64,000 nt of DNA. Origin: Trichococcus patagoniensis (GTDB lineage: Bacteria > Bacillota > Bacilli > Lactobacillales > Aerococcaceae). Shown here one piece after another: positions 46,792-56,370 of this stretch; the first letter of the stretch is position 1; the number at the start of each line of letters is the position of its first letter. Location: contig NZ_QAOM01000001.1 in assembly GCF_003051085.1 (NCBI RefSeq), forward strand, positions 186,001-250,000. The letters run 5' to 3'. The notes beneath the pieces were generated by a model. The model did not search any database, was not told the origin of the DNA, and saw nothing but the letters and a program-made list of their open reading frames with translations. A program made the translations under genes and the position numbers.

Positions 46792-47061
46792 ATGGCAATT
46801 TCAAAAGAACTTAAAAATGAAATCATCAAAGAATACGCTATTCACGAAGGAGATACTGGATCCCCTGAAGTGCAAATCGCAGTTCTTACGTATGAAATCA
46901 ACCACTTGAACGAGCACGCACGCGTTCACAAAAAAGACCACCATTCTTACCGTGGTTTAATGAAAAAAGTTGGACACCGTCGTAATTTGTTGGCTTACTT
47001 GCGTAACAAAGACGTTCCCCGCTACCGTGAACTAATCCAAAAATTAGGCTTACGTCGTTAA
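46792..47061 (+). CDS. rpsO: 30S ribosomal protein S15
   Basis: 89 residues from ATG 46792 (AAAGAGGTG upstream; the longer open frame into the leader is not translated). [38 protein letters not shown] and [16 protein letters not shown] are the S15 signatures. It binds the 16S central domain. It precedes pnp, as in most bacteria, but with its own terminator between. Confidence 0.98.
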   Translation: MAISKELKNEIIKEYAIHEGDTGSPEVQIAVLTYEINHLNEHARVHKKDHHSYRGLMKKVGHRRNLLAYLRNKDVPRYRELIQKLGLRR

Positions 47062-47081
47062 TTTCGTGGCTAAGATATATG

Positions 47082-47116
47082 AAGCGAGATTCCACTGTGA
47101 ATCTCGCTTATTTTTT
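47082..47116 (+). terminator. Terminator of rpsO
   Basis: AAGCGAGATTC pairs with GAATCTCGCTT (47099-47109), followed by ATTTTTT. Confidence 0.9.
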
Positions 47117-47188
47117 GGGATTTTTTGGACAATGAGTGCAAAAATGCTGAGCAATCAGCTATAATGGAATGAGGCTCCCGCTCTACAG

Positions 47189-47251
47189 ACCGCTACTATA
47201 CAAATGTGAGCTTACAGTCATCAGTAGGTTGACATTTGTTTAGTAGTTGGT
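47189..47251 (+). promoter_or_regulatory. Long hairpin in the pnp leader
   Basis: ACC.CTACTA..CAAATGT (47189-47207) pairs with ACATTTG..TAGTAG..GGT (47232-47251). It lies 34 nt before pnp and downstream of a TATAAT box at 47160-47165. A similar leader hairpin in E. coli pnp is cut by RNase III for autoregulation; the parallel is inferred. Confidence 0.55.
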
Positions 47252-47284
47252 AGATGGGAAGCATCGCAAAAGGAGAATGATAAC

Positions 47285-49393
47285 ATGTCAGAAAAAAAAG
47301 TGTTCCAAATGGACTGGGCAGGTCGTTTGCTGCAAGTCGAAATCGGCCAATTGGCTAAGCAAGCCAACGGTGCGGTATTGGTGAGATACGGAGATACCGT
47401 TGTGTTGACGGCTGCTGTAGGTTCAAGAGAACCAAAAGATACCGATTTCTTCCCATTGACTGTGAACTATGAAGAAAAAATGTATTCAGTCGGTAAAATA
47501 CCTGGAGGATTCATCAAGCGTGAAGGCCGTCCGAGCGAAAACGCAACATTGACGGCGCGTTTGATCGACCGTCCGATCCGCCCGATGTTCCCTGAAGGAT
47601 TCCGCAACGAAGTGCAGATCACAAACGTTGTCATGTCCGTTGAACAGGATTGCGCGCCTGAAATGGCTGCTATGTTCGGTTCCTCTTTGGCGTTGGCGAT
47701 TTCCGACATTCCGTTCTACGGACCGATCGCTGGAGTGAATGTTGGCCGCGTGGATGGCGAATATGTTTTGAATCCAACCGTTCCACAAAATGAAGCATCC
47801 GATATTGAGTTGACCGTTGCCGGTTCGAGAGTTGCCATCAACATGGTTGAGAGCAGTGCTGCGATGGTTAATGAAGAAGATATGCTTGGGGCATTGATGT
47901 TCGGTCACAAAGCGATCCAGGAATTATGCGATTTCCAAGATAAAATCGTAGCCGAAGTCGGCAAGGAAAAAATGACAGTCAAACTTTTATCTTTGAATCC
48001 TGAACTTGTAGCCGAAGTTACCGCTGCTTATGGCGAAAAAATGACGGCAGCCATCATGACAGAAGAAAAATTGGCTCGTGAGGCCGCTATTGAAGATGTG
48101 AAAGCTGAAGCAATCGTGTTCTTCAAAGAAAAGTATCTGGATGACGCCAACTTTGCACAAATCTCCAAAGAAGTCCGCCAAATCGTGGAAGACATGGAAA
48201 AAGACGAAGTGCGCCGTTTGATCACAGTCGATAAAATCCGCCCTGATGGCCGTAAAATCGACGAGATCCGTCCGTTAGCTTCAGAAGTCGGTTTATTGCC
48301 GCGCGTACACGGTTCCGGATTGTTCACGCGTGGACAGACGCAAGCATTGTCCACTTGTACATTGGCTCCACTGGGCGAACATCAGATTATCGATGGCCTG
48401 GGCATGGTAGACAGCAAACGATTCATCCACCATTACAACTTCCCGCAATTCTCGGTCGGCAGCACCGGCAGAGCAGGAAGTCCTGGACGCCGCGAAATCG
48501 GCCATGGTGCTTTGGGTGAACGTGCATTGAAACAAGTCATCCCGACTGAAGCCGAGTTCCCTTACACAATCCGTTTGGTTTCGGAAGTATTGGAATCCAA
48601 CGGGTCCTCTTCACAAGCAAGCATCTGCGCCAGCACGCTGGCAATGATGGACGCGGGTGTACCGATCAAAGCGCCGGTAGCGGGTATCGCGATGGGCTTA
48701 GTGATGGAAGGCGAAAACTATACAGTCTTGACGGACATCCAAGGACTTGAAGACCACTTGGGCGACATGGACTTCAAAGTTGCCGGAACAAGCGAAGGCA
48801 TCACTGCATTGCAGATGGACATCAAAATCCAAGGAATCACAGAACAAATCCTGACTGAAGCATTGATGCAAGCGAAAAAAGCGCGGATGGAAATCCTTGC
48901 TGAGCTGACAAGCACGATTGCAGCCCCTCGCGAAGAATTGTCCCAATATGCTCCGAAAATCGAAATGATGCAAATCAAACCTGATAAGATCAAAGTCGTC
49001 ATCGGTAAGGGCGGGGATACGATCAACAGCATCATCGAAGAAACCGGCGTGAAGATCGACATCGATCAAGACGGCAACGTGAGCATCGCTTCAGCTGATA
49101 CGGCGATGATTGCCCGCGCTAAACAAATCATCGAAGAGTTGACACATGAAGTGAAGGTCGGCGAAATCTACGAGGGTACTGTAAAACGCATCGAAAAATT
49201 CGGCGCATTCGTCGGAATCACAAAAGGCAAAGACGGTATGGTCCACATATCCGAATTGGCTAACGAGCGTGTCAAAGAAGTCGAAGACGTCCTAGCCATC
49301 GGCGACAAAGTCAAAGTCAAGGTCATCGAAGTCGATAGACAAGGCAGAATCAATCTTTCCCGTAAAGCACTATTGACTAAGGAAGAAAAGTAA
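47285..49393 (+). CDS. pnp: Polyribonucleotide nucleotidyltransferase
   Basis: 702 residues. Two RNase PH-like domains ([16 protein letters not shown]-like region near 55-75 and [20 protein letters not shown] near 395-415), then a KH domain ([20 protein letters not shown]) and an S1 domain ([18 protein letters not shown] to INLSRKAL). Phosphorolytic 3'-5' exoribonuclease in mRNA turnover, acting with RNase J enzymes such as that encoded at 52228. AAAGGAGAATG precedes the ATG. Ends in a strong terminator. Confidence 0.98.
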   Translation: MSEKKVFQMDWAGRLLQVEIGQLAKQANGAVLVRYGDTVVLTAAVGSREPKDTDFFPLTVNYEEKMYSVGKIPGGFIKREGRPSENATLTARLIDRPIRPMFPEGFRNEVQITNVVMSVEQDCAPEMAAMFGSSLALAISDIPFYGPIAGVNVGRVDGEYVLNPTVPQNEASDIELTVAGSRVAINMVESSAAMVNEEDMLGALMFGHKAIQELCDFQDKIVAEVGKEKMTVKLLSLNPELVAEVTAAYGEKMTAAIMTEEKLAREAAIEDVKAEAIVFFKEKYLDDANFAQISKEVRQIVEDMEKDEVRRLITVDKIRPDGRKIDEIRPLASEVGLLPRVHGSGLFTRGQTQALSTCTLAPLGEHQIIDGLGMVDSKRFIHHYNFPQFSVGSTGRAGSPGRREIGHGALGERALKQVIPTEAEFPYTIRLVSEVLESNGSSSQASICASTLAMMDAGVPIKAPVAGIAMGLVMEGENYTVLTDIQGLEDHLGDMDFKVAGTSEGITALQMDIKIQGITEQILTEALMQAKKARMEILAELTSTIAAPREELSQYAPKIEMMQIKPDKIKVVIGKGGDTINSIIEETGVKIDIDQDGNVSIASADTAMIARAKQIIEELTHEVKVGEIYEGTVKRIEKFGAFVGITKGKDGMVHISELANERVKEVEDVLAIGDKVKVKVIEVDRQGRINLSRKALLTKEEK

Positions 49394-49422
49394 ACTGCTT
49401 ATAACAGAATAATACTGTACGC

Positions 49423-49466
49423 AAAGAACAGGCATAACCTTCACAAAAAGGCGATGCCTGTTCTTT
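49423..49466 (+). terminator. Terminator of pnp
   Basis: AAAGAACAGGCAT pairs with ATGCCTGTTCTTT, followed by TTGC. Confidence 0.88.
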
Positions 49467-49922
49467 TTGCGGATGGTAGTTAAGGTCCGCGCTCGTAAGA
49501 AAGCCTGCCACAATTATTCTAATAATCCTGACAAATAGAGTAATGTTGATTAATAATAGATTTTAATATTAAATCAATGAATTTTTTTCATAAAAGCGTT
49601 ATTATAGTGTAAAGAGAAACAAATTTTTACGGTTGCATTTTATGGATATATTTTCTGATTATATCGTCTCCGTTAATGAAAGCGCTTTAAACGCTTTTGT
49701 GGTTTCATTATTCGCTTGTGTCCAATCAGCAGCAAAGTCAAATAATGGCTCCGATTTCGCCTCCAGGACTCTTTTGTAGCAAAATTGTGGACATAGCGAA
49801 GCTTCCATGTAAGTTTTTGTAACAAATAATGGTATCATCATTATCAGCAACCAATCTGTCGTTCAATCATAAAGAAGCACGAGGTCGTCGGATACACGGG
49901 CAGCTCGAAGGCGCAGAAGGAC
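49467..49922. other. Long AT-rich region upstream of the CitX-like gene
   Basis: No convincing gene; a 63-codon minus-strand frame at 49659-49850 lacks a ribosome-binding site. A -10-like TATAGT lies at 49603-49608 and a cre-like site 70 nt downstream of it. The sequence from 49860 on is GC-richer and ends in a hairpin. Confidence 0.4.
49677..49690 (+). promoter_or_regulatory. cre-like site (CcpA candidate)
   Basis: TGAAAGCGCTTTAA matches TGWAARCGYTWNCW at 13 of 14 positions and has a perfect AAAGCGCTTT core. Placed downstream of a possible -10 (49603), it would act as a roadblock in the presence of preferred sugars. Confidence 0.55.
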
Positions 49923-49965
49923 CAAACGGAAACAGCAACGAATCTGGCTGCTCCGGTTCCGTTTG
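49923..49965 (+). other. Hairpin just upstream of the CitX-like gene
   Basis: CAAACGGAA (49923-49931) pairs with TTCCGTTTG (49957-49965), with an inner AGC/GCT pair. No proper T run follows, so it is either a weak terminator or a leader structure. Confidence 0.45.
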
Positions 49966-50005
49966 TTTAGAAGAGAACAAAATAAAACAGTAAAGGATGA
50001 GTGCA

Positions 50006-50569
50006 ATGGTGCCAGAATCTATTTTCTCGCAAGGTCAAATGCCGACGCTCAAGGAAGTGTTGGCCTCAAGGGAACAACGTGCCTTTTTTGAAGAGGAAAT
50101 CAGCAAGACAAACGCAAATCAGACGTTGATTTCCCTTAAATGCAATATTCCTGGACCAGTCAAATATAATGCCATCGTAAGGCAGATTTCTGAAATCGGC
50201 ATCCAAGAAGTCAAAAATGCGATCCAAACAAATAAATGGAAAGTCACCTATGAAAAATTGATGGATTTGGATACAGGGCCGGAATACTTTGTCGTCGTCG
50301 ATACCTATCCGACTGCTGTGAAGCAAGCCGCCATCATGATAGAAGACGGCAGTTTGCTCGGCCAGCTGTTCACGATCAGCGTGTTTTATCTGGAAGAAGG
50401 CAAGATGATCGAGGTGCAGCGAATGGAAATAGGCTATGAACCGAGAACGTGCATGGTTTGTGGGGATGAAGCATTCGAATGCGAAAACGCGAATGTGCAC
50501 AGCAGGGAAGAAATCCAGAAAAAAATCGAATCCATTCTGCAGGAGGATGGAAGAGTCCGTTTGGATTAA
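50006..50569 (+). CDS. CitX-like protein (apo-citrate lyase phosphoribosyl-dephospho-CoA transferase family)
   Basis: 187 residues from ATG 50006 (AAAGGATG at a 7-nt spacing; the ATG at 49997 is inside this motif). Resembles CitX: LKEVLASREQRAFFEEE, IPGPVKYNAIVRQISEIG, YPTAVKQAAIMIEDGSLLGQ, and the cysteine-containing end EPRTCMVCGDEAFECENANV then HSREE. CitX loads the prosthetic group onto the citrate lyase acyl carrier. Here the normally conserved FDIDV segment reads FTISV, losing two Asp residues, and no citrate lyase genes are near. It may be a diverged or repurposed member. A cre-like site lies 320 nt upstream. Single gene. Confidence 0.7.
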   Translation: MVPESIFSQGQMPTLKEVLASREQRAFFEEEISKTNANQTLISLKCNIPGPVKYNAIVRQISEIGIQEVKNAIQTNKWKVTYEKLMDLDTGPEYFVVVDTYPTAVKQAAIMIEDGSLLGQLFTISVFYLEEGKMIEVQRMEIGYEPRTCMVCGDEAFECENANVHSREEIQKKIESILQEDGRVRLD

Positions 50570-50808
50570 GAAACCCAGTTCAGTTATTGCATCCAGAAAA
50601 TCCACGGAATCATCGGAAAAAACAAAATAGCCAACAGTCAGCATTCCAAACAGAGAGCCCTGGCGGGGTTTCTGCGTGGAATGTTTTTTTGGATAATTAA
50701 AAAATAGATTAAAAATTTCTAATAAAGTATGGTAAAATGCTTAAGTGAAGGATATCCAAATCCTAAAAAAATAGATAGTACAGAAAATGAATGAGTGAGG
50801 GATCAATG

Positions 50809-51846
50809 ATGAAAGAGTATAATGTTGCCATTGTAGGTGCTACGGGTGCTGTTGGAGAAAAAATGCTGGGCTTGTTGGAGGATGCTTCTTTTCCGATAAA
50901 AAGTTTGAAATTGTTGGCTTCTAAACGGTCTGTAGGCAAAGTGAAGACTTTCCGAGGGCAGGAACTGCAGATTGAAGAAACGACTGATGACTCATTTGAA
51001 GGCATCGATATTGCCTTATTCAGCGCTGGGGGCGGCATCACGAAACAATTCTCCCCTGCAGCGATCAAAGCTGGAGCCATCGTCATCGACAATACGAGTG
51101 CTTTTCGTATGGATCCGGAAACGCCATTGGTTGTTCCTGAAGTGAATCCGGAAGACTTGCGCAAACACAAAGGGCTGATAGCTAATCCAAACTGCTCCAC
51201 TATTCAGATGGTGGTGGCTTTGCAACCGATCCGCGAAAAATTCGGTTTGGATCGCGTCATCGTTTCCACGTACCAAGCGGTAAGCGGAGCTGGCCTGCAT
51301 GCTTTGGAAGAATTGAAAGCTCAAACCCAAGCTGTCCTGAACGGTGAAGAGCCGGTCGCGCATATCTTGCCTTGTGGTGGCGATAAGAAGCATTTCCCGA
51401 TTGCATTCAATGCTTTACCGCAAATCGATGTGTTCAGCGAAGGCGGCTACACGTATGAAGAGTGGAAAATGATCAATGAAACCAAAAAAATCATGGGAGA
51501 CAAGGACATCAAAGTCTCTGCTACCTGCGTGCGCATCCCTGTAATGTCCGGACACTCGGAATCCGTCTATTTTGAAGTGGACGATAAAAACGTTTCTGTC
51601 GCAGATATCTGGGAAGTGCTGAAAGATGCTCCAGGAGTTGTGCTTCAGGATGACACAGCTAATCAAGTCTATCCGACCGCCCGCGAATCAGTCGGAAAGA
51701 ATGAAACATTTGTCGGACGTATCCGTAAGGATGTGGATGTCGACAATGGCTTCCATATGTGGGTTGTTTCGGATAACCTGTTGAAGGGCGCTGCTTGGAA
51801 CTCTGTGCAGATCGCTGAAAAAATGATCGAAATGGGCCTACTGTAG
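50809..51846 (+). CDS. asd: Aspartate-semialdehyde dehydrogenase
   Basis: 345 residues; ATG 50809 (or 50806) after GTGAGGG. NADP-binding [14 protein letters not shown] at the N-terminus, the catalytic Cys in NPNCSTIQ (about 128), the phosphate-binding [16 protein letters not shown], and the active His region [17 protein letters not shown]. Makes aspartate semialdehyde for lysine/DAP, threonine and methionine. No lysine riboswitch is seen upstream, unlike the transporter at 14388. Followed by a strong terminator. Confidence 0.96.
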   Translation: MKEYNVAIVGATGAVGEKMLGLLEDASFPIKSLKLLASKRSVGKVKTFRGQELQIEETTDDSFEGIDIALFSAGGGITKQFSPAAIKAGAIVIDNTSAFRMDPETPLVVPEVNPEDLRKHKGLIANPNCSTIQMVVALQPIREKFGLDRVIVSTYQAVSGAGLHALEELKAQTQAVLNGEEPVAHILPCGGDKKHFPIAFNALPQIDVFSEGGYTYEEWKMINETKKIMGDKDIKVSATCVRIPVMSGHSESVYFEVDDKNVSVADIWEVLKDAPGVVLQDDTANQVYPTARESVGKNETFVGRIRKDVDVDNGFHMWVVSDNLLKGAAWNSVQIAEKMIEMGLL

Positions 51847-51916
51847 AATTTTTGAATACGGATGAGCAAATCCGCGTCAACTGAAGAATCGGATATGACA
51901 GGGCCTGTCAAAGGAT

Positions 51917-51959
51917 GGACCGGGAAGGGTGTTTGGTTAAACACCTTCCCGGTCCGTTC
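51917..51959 (+). terminator. Terminator of asd
   Basis: GGACCGGGAAGG.TGTTT (51917-51934) pairs with AAACACCTTCCCGGTCC (51939-51955), then GTTCCTTTT. Very stable stem with a modest T tract. Confidence 0.8.
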
Positions 51960-52227
51960 CTTTTGGCAGGTCTTTTTTTGCACTTTCAGAAAACCGGAAC
52001 AGAAACTGAAGCAAATGCTACAATTTTGCCGATAATCATGTATAATATAACAGAGAGGATATCGGTCACGTTTAGCCGGATGCGAAGAAAACGCGTTCGC
52101 TTGTAGACTCTGAAGGAAGCTCGGCAAAGCAGCCGTGCTGATTTTCAGGGACGAAAATACGGAGAAAGGCATTCAAACGATCAATATAGATAACAGCACA
52201 GAAAGCTGAAAAATAAGAGGTGGTACA
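51960..52227. other. Promoter and long leader of rnjB
   Basis: TATAAT at 52041-52046, in the context TCATGTATAATATA that also occurs at the yktA promoter; no clear -35. The leader of about 175 nt contains small hairpins (GCGAA..TTCGC near 52082-52100) and ends in AAGAGGTGG. No gene. Confidence 0.45.
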
Positions 52228-53907
52228 ATGAGTAAAGTAAGAATAATTTCTCTCGGAGGTGTGAGAGAAAGCGGTAAAAACATGTATTTAGTGGAAGTGG
52301 ACGATTTAATTTTTGTATTGGATTGCGGTCTGCTCTATCCGGAAAACGAATTGTTGGGAATTGATGTTGTCATCCCTGATTTCACGTACCTGGAGGAAAA
52401 CAAAAATAAGATAGCGGGTATTTTCCTGACGCATGGTCATGCGGATGCCGTAGGAGCATTGCCTTATTTATTGCAGAATATCGATGCACCCGTGTTCGGT
52501 ACAGGTTTGACGATCGCGTTGGCTAAACTGGCGGTTGAATCAACCGGATTGGCTACAGGCTTTGAGGATTACCACATCATCGATGAAAACACTGAAATTG
52601 AATTTGAAAATACCAGCGTCCGGTTCTTCAGAACCACGCATACCATCCCTGATTCTGTAGGGATCTGTGTGAAGACGGAAGAAGGCAGTGTCGTCTATAC
52701 AGGTGACTTCAAGTTTGATCAAAGCGCATCCCCGATGTATCGGACCGATTACGGCAAAATTACGGATATCGGCGAAGGCAAAGTATTGGCACTATTGAGC
52801 GATTCCGGAGATGCCGAATCAACTACGGAAAATGTCAGTGACCGCAAGATTGAGGAAGAAATGCTTGATACCTTCATCAATGCTGAAGGACGCATCATCG
52901 TGTCCTGTGTTGCAAGCAACATTTTGCGCATTCAGCAAGTTTTTGATGTCGCTCTCCAAGCCAACCGTAAGATCTTTTTGACAGGACCGACTTTGGTCGA
53001 AACAGTCGACGTCGCCATGAAACTAGGAAAACTAGTCTTGCCGACTCCAGATCTGCTTGTGAATGTAAAAAACATCAATGATTACCGTGATGGGCAAGTC
53101 TTGGTGCTGGAAACCGGCAATAGCGGGGAACCGTTGGAAGCATTGCAACGGATGTCCAAAGGCAGACACAAGCAAGTGAACCTTAAAGAGGGCGATTTGG
53201 TTTACATCACGACTACGCCTTCCACAGCGATGGAAACAACAGTCGCAAAAACCAAGAATTTGATTTACCGCGCCGGTGCGTCCGTGCGGGAAATTTCGGG
53301 AACATACAAAGCATCCGGACATGCTTCGCCGAACGATCTGAAATTGATGATCAACCTGCTGAGACCTACGTATTTCGTGCCTGTCCAAGGCGAGTACCGG
53401 ATGCAGGCTGCACATGCCCAGTTGGCGAATGAAGTCGGCATTCCGTTCAAAAACATATTCATCCCCGGCAAAGGCGATGTCATCGAATATGCGAAAGGAC
53501 GTATGCATATGACGGGACAGGTCCCAGCCGGGAATGTGCTGATCGATGGAATCGGCGTCGGCGATATCGGCAATATTGTCTTGCGCGACCGCAAACTGTT
53601 GTCGGAAGATGGCATCTTCGTTGTCGTTGTGACGATCTCCAGAAGATTGAACAAAATTTTGTCGGGTCCGGAAATCGTTTCGCGTGGTTTCGTCTACATG
53701 AAAGCCAGCGAAGAGCTTGTCAAGGAAAGTTCGAATATCGTCAGGGAAGTAGTGGAAGATAACCTGCATACGAAAGATTTTGATTGGGCCAAGTTAAAAC
53801 AAGAGATACGTGACTCGTTGAGCCGTTATCTTTTTGAAAAGACGAAGCGCAAACCGGTCATTTTACCGATCATCATGGAAGCATCCAATTATCAGAAGAA
53901 GAGCTGA
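52228..53907 (+). CDS. rnjB: Ribonuclease J2
   Basis: 559 residues. Beta-lactamase core with FLTHGHADAVGALPYLL, FFRTTHTIPDSVGI and VYTGDFKFDQS, a beta-CASP domain, ASGHASPNDLKLMINLLRP, and the C-terminal oligomerisation domain ending EKTKRKPVILPIIME. RNase J1 has HGHEDH at the metal site; here it is HGHADA, losing the last Asp-His ligands, as in J2 paralogues, which have low activity and partner J1. Role: mRNA and rRNA 5'-3' decay and processing. It heads a short operon with the ThiT-like gene 60 nt downstream. Confidence 0.88.
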   Translation: MSKVRIISLGGVRESGKNMYLVEVDDLIFVLDCGLLYPENELLGIDVVIPDFTYLEENKNKIAGIFLTHGHADAVGALPYLLQNIDAPVFGTGLTIALAKLAVESTGLATGFEDYHIIDENTEIEFENTSVRFFRTTHTIPDSVGICVKTEEGSVVYTGDFKFDQSASPMYRTDYGKITDIGEGKVLALLSDSGDAESTTENVSDRKIEEEMLDTFINAEGRIIVSCVASNILRIQQVFDVALQANRKIFLTGPTLVETVDVAMKLGKLVLPTPDLLVNVKNINDYRDGQVLVLETGNSGEPLEALQRMSKGRHKQVNLKEGDLVYITTTPSTAMETTVAKTKNLIYRAGASVREISGTYKASGHASPNDLKLMINLLRPTYFVPVQGEYRMQAAHAQLANEVGIPFKNIFIPGKGDVIEYAKGRMHMTGQVPAGNVLIDGIGVGDIGNIVLRDRKLLSEDGIFVVVVTISRRLNKILSGPEIVSRGFVYMKASEELVKESSNIVREVVEDNLHTKDFDWAKLKQEIRDSLSRYLFEKTKRKPVILPIIMEASNYQKKS

Positions 53908-53967
53908 TGCCCGTTTGCCGGAAAAGCAATGAAACGGATCGTTGTTGAAAAGGAGAGATTCATCTTT

Positions 53968-54570
53968 ATGGGTTCTAATAGTACGAAGGCTTGGATCGAG
54001 GCAGCTCTGTTTGCTGGGCTCGCGATCGCCTTGGCATACGTGGCCATGCCATTTGGAGAATACACTATTGTTTTTGCTTTGTTGCCGTTGCTTTTCGTTT
54101 CCCTCCGCAGAGGAATATTGCTTGGACTGGTTTCAGGAACACTGACCGGCCTCGCTTTGTTTGCGCTCAAAGGAGAGGGGACGGATGTTGCCGCAGATAT
54201 CCTGACCCAAGCGGCACCGTTCGTTTTCGTGGGCATCGCCGGTTTTTTCGCGAAATTTACGCAACGCACATTGAACAATAAACGTTTCCCGAATGCAGCC
54301 TTGAATATAGTGACGGCATCCTTTTTCGGAACGCTTGTCTATTTTGTTTGGGCGCTGATTTCGGACATATTCCTCAGCAAGGAAGCAGTTCCTGCCGGTG
54401 TTTCTGATTTTGCACATTTCCTTCCGGGACAGGCGCTATCGTTTGCGGCAACTTTTGCCGTCAGCGCAGTCGTTCTGGTGTTGCTTGCAAAATTCGCTCC
54501 TAAAGCGTACATTCCAAAAGGCAGCCGTTTCCTGAGCAGAAAAGAAAAATCGAAACTATTAAATGATTGA
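53968..54570 (+). CDS. ThiT-like ECF transporter S component
   Basis: 200 residues from ATG 53968, preceded by AAGGAGAG; the frame is open 13 codons farther upstream. Six hydrophobic segments. EAALFAGLAIALAYV and the FALLPLLFVSLRRGILLGLV-like segment resemble the thiamin transporter ThiT/YuaJ, where the LRRG turn follows the second helix. The S component would capture a vitamin and work with shared EcfAAT proteins, not encoded here. No thiamin riboswitch precedes it, so the substrate is uncertain. The C-terminal tail is basic (KGSRFLSRKEKSKL). Confidence 0.65.
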   Translation: MGSNSTKAWIEAALFAGLAIALAYVAMPFGEYTIVFALLPLLFVSLRRGILLGLVSGTLTGLALFALKGEGTDVAADILTQAAPFVFVGIAGFFAKFTQRTLNNKRFPNAALNIVTASFFGTLVYFVWALISDIFLSKEAVPAGVSDFAHFLPGQALSFAATFAVSAVVLVLLAKFAPKAYIPKGSRFLSRKEKSKLLND

Positions 54571-54577
54571 AAAATGG

Positions 54578-54625
54578 AAGGCGAAGGACGGATTTTAATT
54601 ATCCGGACTTCGTCTTTCTGTTTTT
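54578..54625 (+). terminator. Terminator of rnjB-thiT unit
   Basis: AAGgCGAAGgaCGGAT pairs with ATCCGgaCTTCGtCTT, followed by TCTGTTTTTG. Confidence 0.75.
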
Positions 54626-54690
54626 GTGGGCTCGTGTGCTATCATTAGGTGGTAACATGTTTTGTCATTATGTTGATTTGGAGTGGTCAT

Positions 54691-56139
54691 ATGAGTATTT
54701 GGTCAATAATATTTACGGCAATCATCATTTTAAATACAATCGGTGCAATCATCACCGTCTTTAAAGAAAAAAGAGACGTCGCTGCCACTTGGGCATGGTT
54801 GCTGACTTTAAACCTGCTGCCGGTGGCGGGTTTCATCATCTATCTCTTTATAGGGAAAAAGATGTCAAAAGAAAACATCTATGATATGCGCACGCAAAAA
54901 AGCTTGGGGATGTCCCAGTTGGCGAAGGTCCAGATTGAGATGTTGGAGGATGAAGATCTGGCGCAAGGTTTGGTCGAAACCGACTATGCACAAAAAACGG
55001 CTATCCTGTTCCTGGAAAGTGATGAATCCATTTTGACTAAGGGGAACAAACTTGAAATATTCAAGACCGGTGAAGGTGTGTTTGATGCGCTCGTTCAGGA
55101 CATCTACAAAGCTGAAGATCATGTGCATATGCTTTATTACACTTTTCGCTCAGACGAGCTGGGGAAACGCATTCTGGCTGCTTTGGAAGACAGGGCAGCA
55201 GCCGGTGTGGAGGTTCTTGTCGTTTACGATGCAATGGGATGCAGAGGGAATGATTCAAAATTTTTCAATAACCTCGAAAAATTAGGCGGAAAGACGGAAG
55301 TTTTTTTTGGGTCAAAAATACCTTTCGTCAATTTGCGGATGAATTATCGTAATCACCGCAAAATAATGGTGGTGGACGCCAAAGTTGCTTACCTTGGCGG
55401 TTTCAATATCGGCGACGAGTATTTGGGGAAAGGGGAACTCGGTGAATGGCGGGACACGCATATGAAGATAGAAGGCAATGCGGTCCTGACGCTTCAAAGC
55501 CGATTCTTCATGGATTGGAATGCGGTTGCCAAGCCAAAGAATCGGAAAGATTATGCAGAGGCCTATTTCCCGATTGCCGATAAAAAAGGCGATACAGCCA
55601 TGCAGATTGTGGCAAGCGGGCCGGATGACGAAGATCAGACCATCAAAATGGGTTTTCTGAAGATGATCAGCCAAGCCAAGGAATCGATCTACATACAGAC
55701 ACCTTATTTTATACCTGACGAGAGTCTGCACGAAATGCTCAAAATCGCGGCCTTATCCGGTGTAAGCGTCAAAATCATGATTCCTTCGAAGCCGGATCAT
55801 CCTTTCGTCTATCGGGCAACGGAATATTTTGCCAAAGACATCATAGAGTACGGTGCCGAAGTCTATATGTACCAGAACGGTTTCCTGCATTCAAAAGTGA
55901 TCGTGGTTGACGATGAAATCGTATCGTTAGGTACGGCAAATATGGATGTACGCAGCTTCAAACTGAATTTTGAGATCAATGCCTTTATTTATGATCGTGA
56001 AGTGGCCGAAGAATTGATCGCGAATTTTGAAGAAGATCAGGAAAAGTGTATACGCGCAACCCATGATTACTTCGCAAAACAATCGAAGGGCCGGAAATTC
56101 AAACAGGCTTTTTCCAGATTGCTGTCCCCGATACTCTAG
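54691..56139 (+). CDS. cls: Cardiolipin synthase
   Basis: 482 residues from ATG 54691 (GGAGTGG upstream; the upstream in-frame ATGs lack a site). Two N-terminal membrane helices (IIFTAIIILNTIGAIITVF; LLTLNLLPVAGFIIYLFIG), then two phospholipase-D HKD motifs, HRKIMVVDAKVAYLGG and HSKVIVVDDEIVSLGTAN. Joins two phosphatidylglycerols to form cardiolipin in the membrane. Single gene, ending just before the second structured repeat. Confidence 0.96.
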   Translation: MSIWSIIFTAIIILNTIGAIITVFKEKRDVAATWAWLLTLNLLPVAGFIIYLFIGKKMSKENIYDMRTQKSLGMSQLAKVQIEMLEDEDLAQGLVETDYAQKTAILFLESDESILTKGNKLEIFKTGEGVFDALVQDIYKAEDHVHMLYYTFRSDELGKRILAALEDRAAAGVEVLVVYDAMGCRGNDSKFFNNLEKLGGKTEVFFGSKIPFVNLRMNYRNHRKIMVVDAKVAYLGGFNIGDEYLGKGELGEWRDTHMKIEGNAVLTLQSRFFMDWNAVAKPKNRKDYAEAYFPIADKKGDTAMQIVASGPDDEDQTIKMGFLKMISQAKESIYIQTPYFIPDESLHEMLKIAALSGVSVKIMIPSKPDHPFVYRATEYFAKDIIEYGAEVYMYQNGFLHSKVIVVDDEIVSLGTANMDVRSFKLNFEINAFIYDREVAEELIANFEEDQEKCIRATHDYFAKQSKGRKFKQAFSRLLSPIL

Positions 56140-56156
56140 GGAATTGAAATAAGAAA

Positions 56157-56335
56157 AGCTGAACGGGTTCGTTCAGCCCTGAAAGAAATTTAGGAAATCG
56201 GTCCGACTGAGCATCGAAGAGCGCAATAGGACCGATTTATCTAATTTCCGAAGGGCTAACCCGTGAAGCTAGCCATCATTTTTGGATGCATGAAACACTT
56301 TGCAAACCTGTGAAACACCTGCGGTGATGCACTTT
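56157..56335 (+). ncRNA. Structured non-coding repeat, short copy (unknown class)
   Basis: About 175 nt. Same ordered blocks as 43661-44037. The outer helix is AGCT.ACGGGTT with AACCCGT..AGCT, then GCCCT with AGGGC. Inside is a long arm: GAAATT-TAG with CTA-ATTTC and AATCGGTCC with GGACCGATT, capped by the conserved loop at 56206-56228. A 3' part has CATC..GATG and CACC-TGC-GGTG hairpins. No coding frame. It lies between cls and a convergent gene, as the long copy lies between holA and convergent rpsT. Function and class unknown. Confidence 0.6.
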
Positions 56336-56370
56336 TAATTGCAAAAAATTATATACTTTCCTAGTATTAT

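Noticed and set aside
49659-49850. 63-codon minus-strand frame next to the cre-like site
   Set aside because: No ribosome-binding site or promoter; the cre-like site lies within it, which is expected for intergenic DNA.
50570-50808. Search for a lysine or other riboswitch before asd
   Set aside because: No L-box core or terminator/antiterminator pair found; only an A/T-rich leader with a TAAAAT box.
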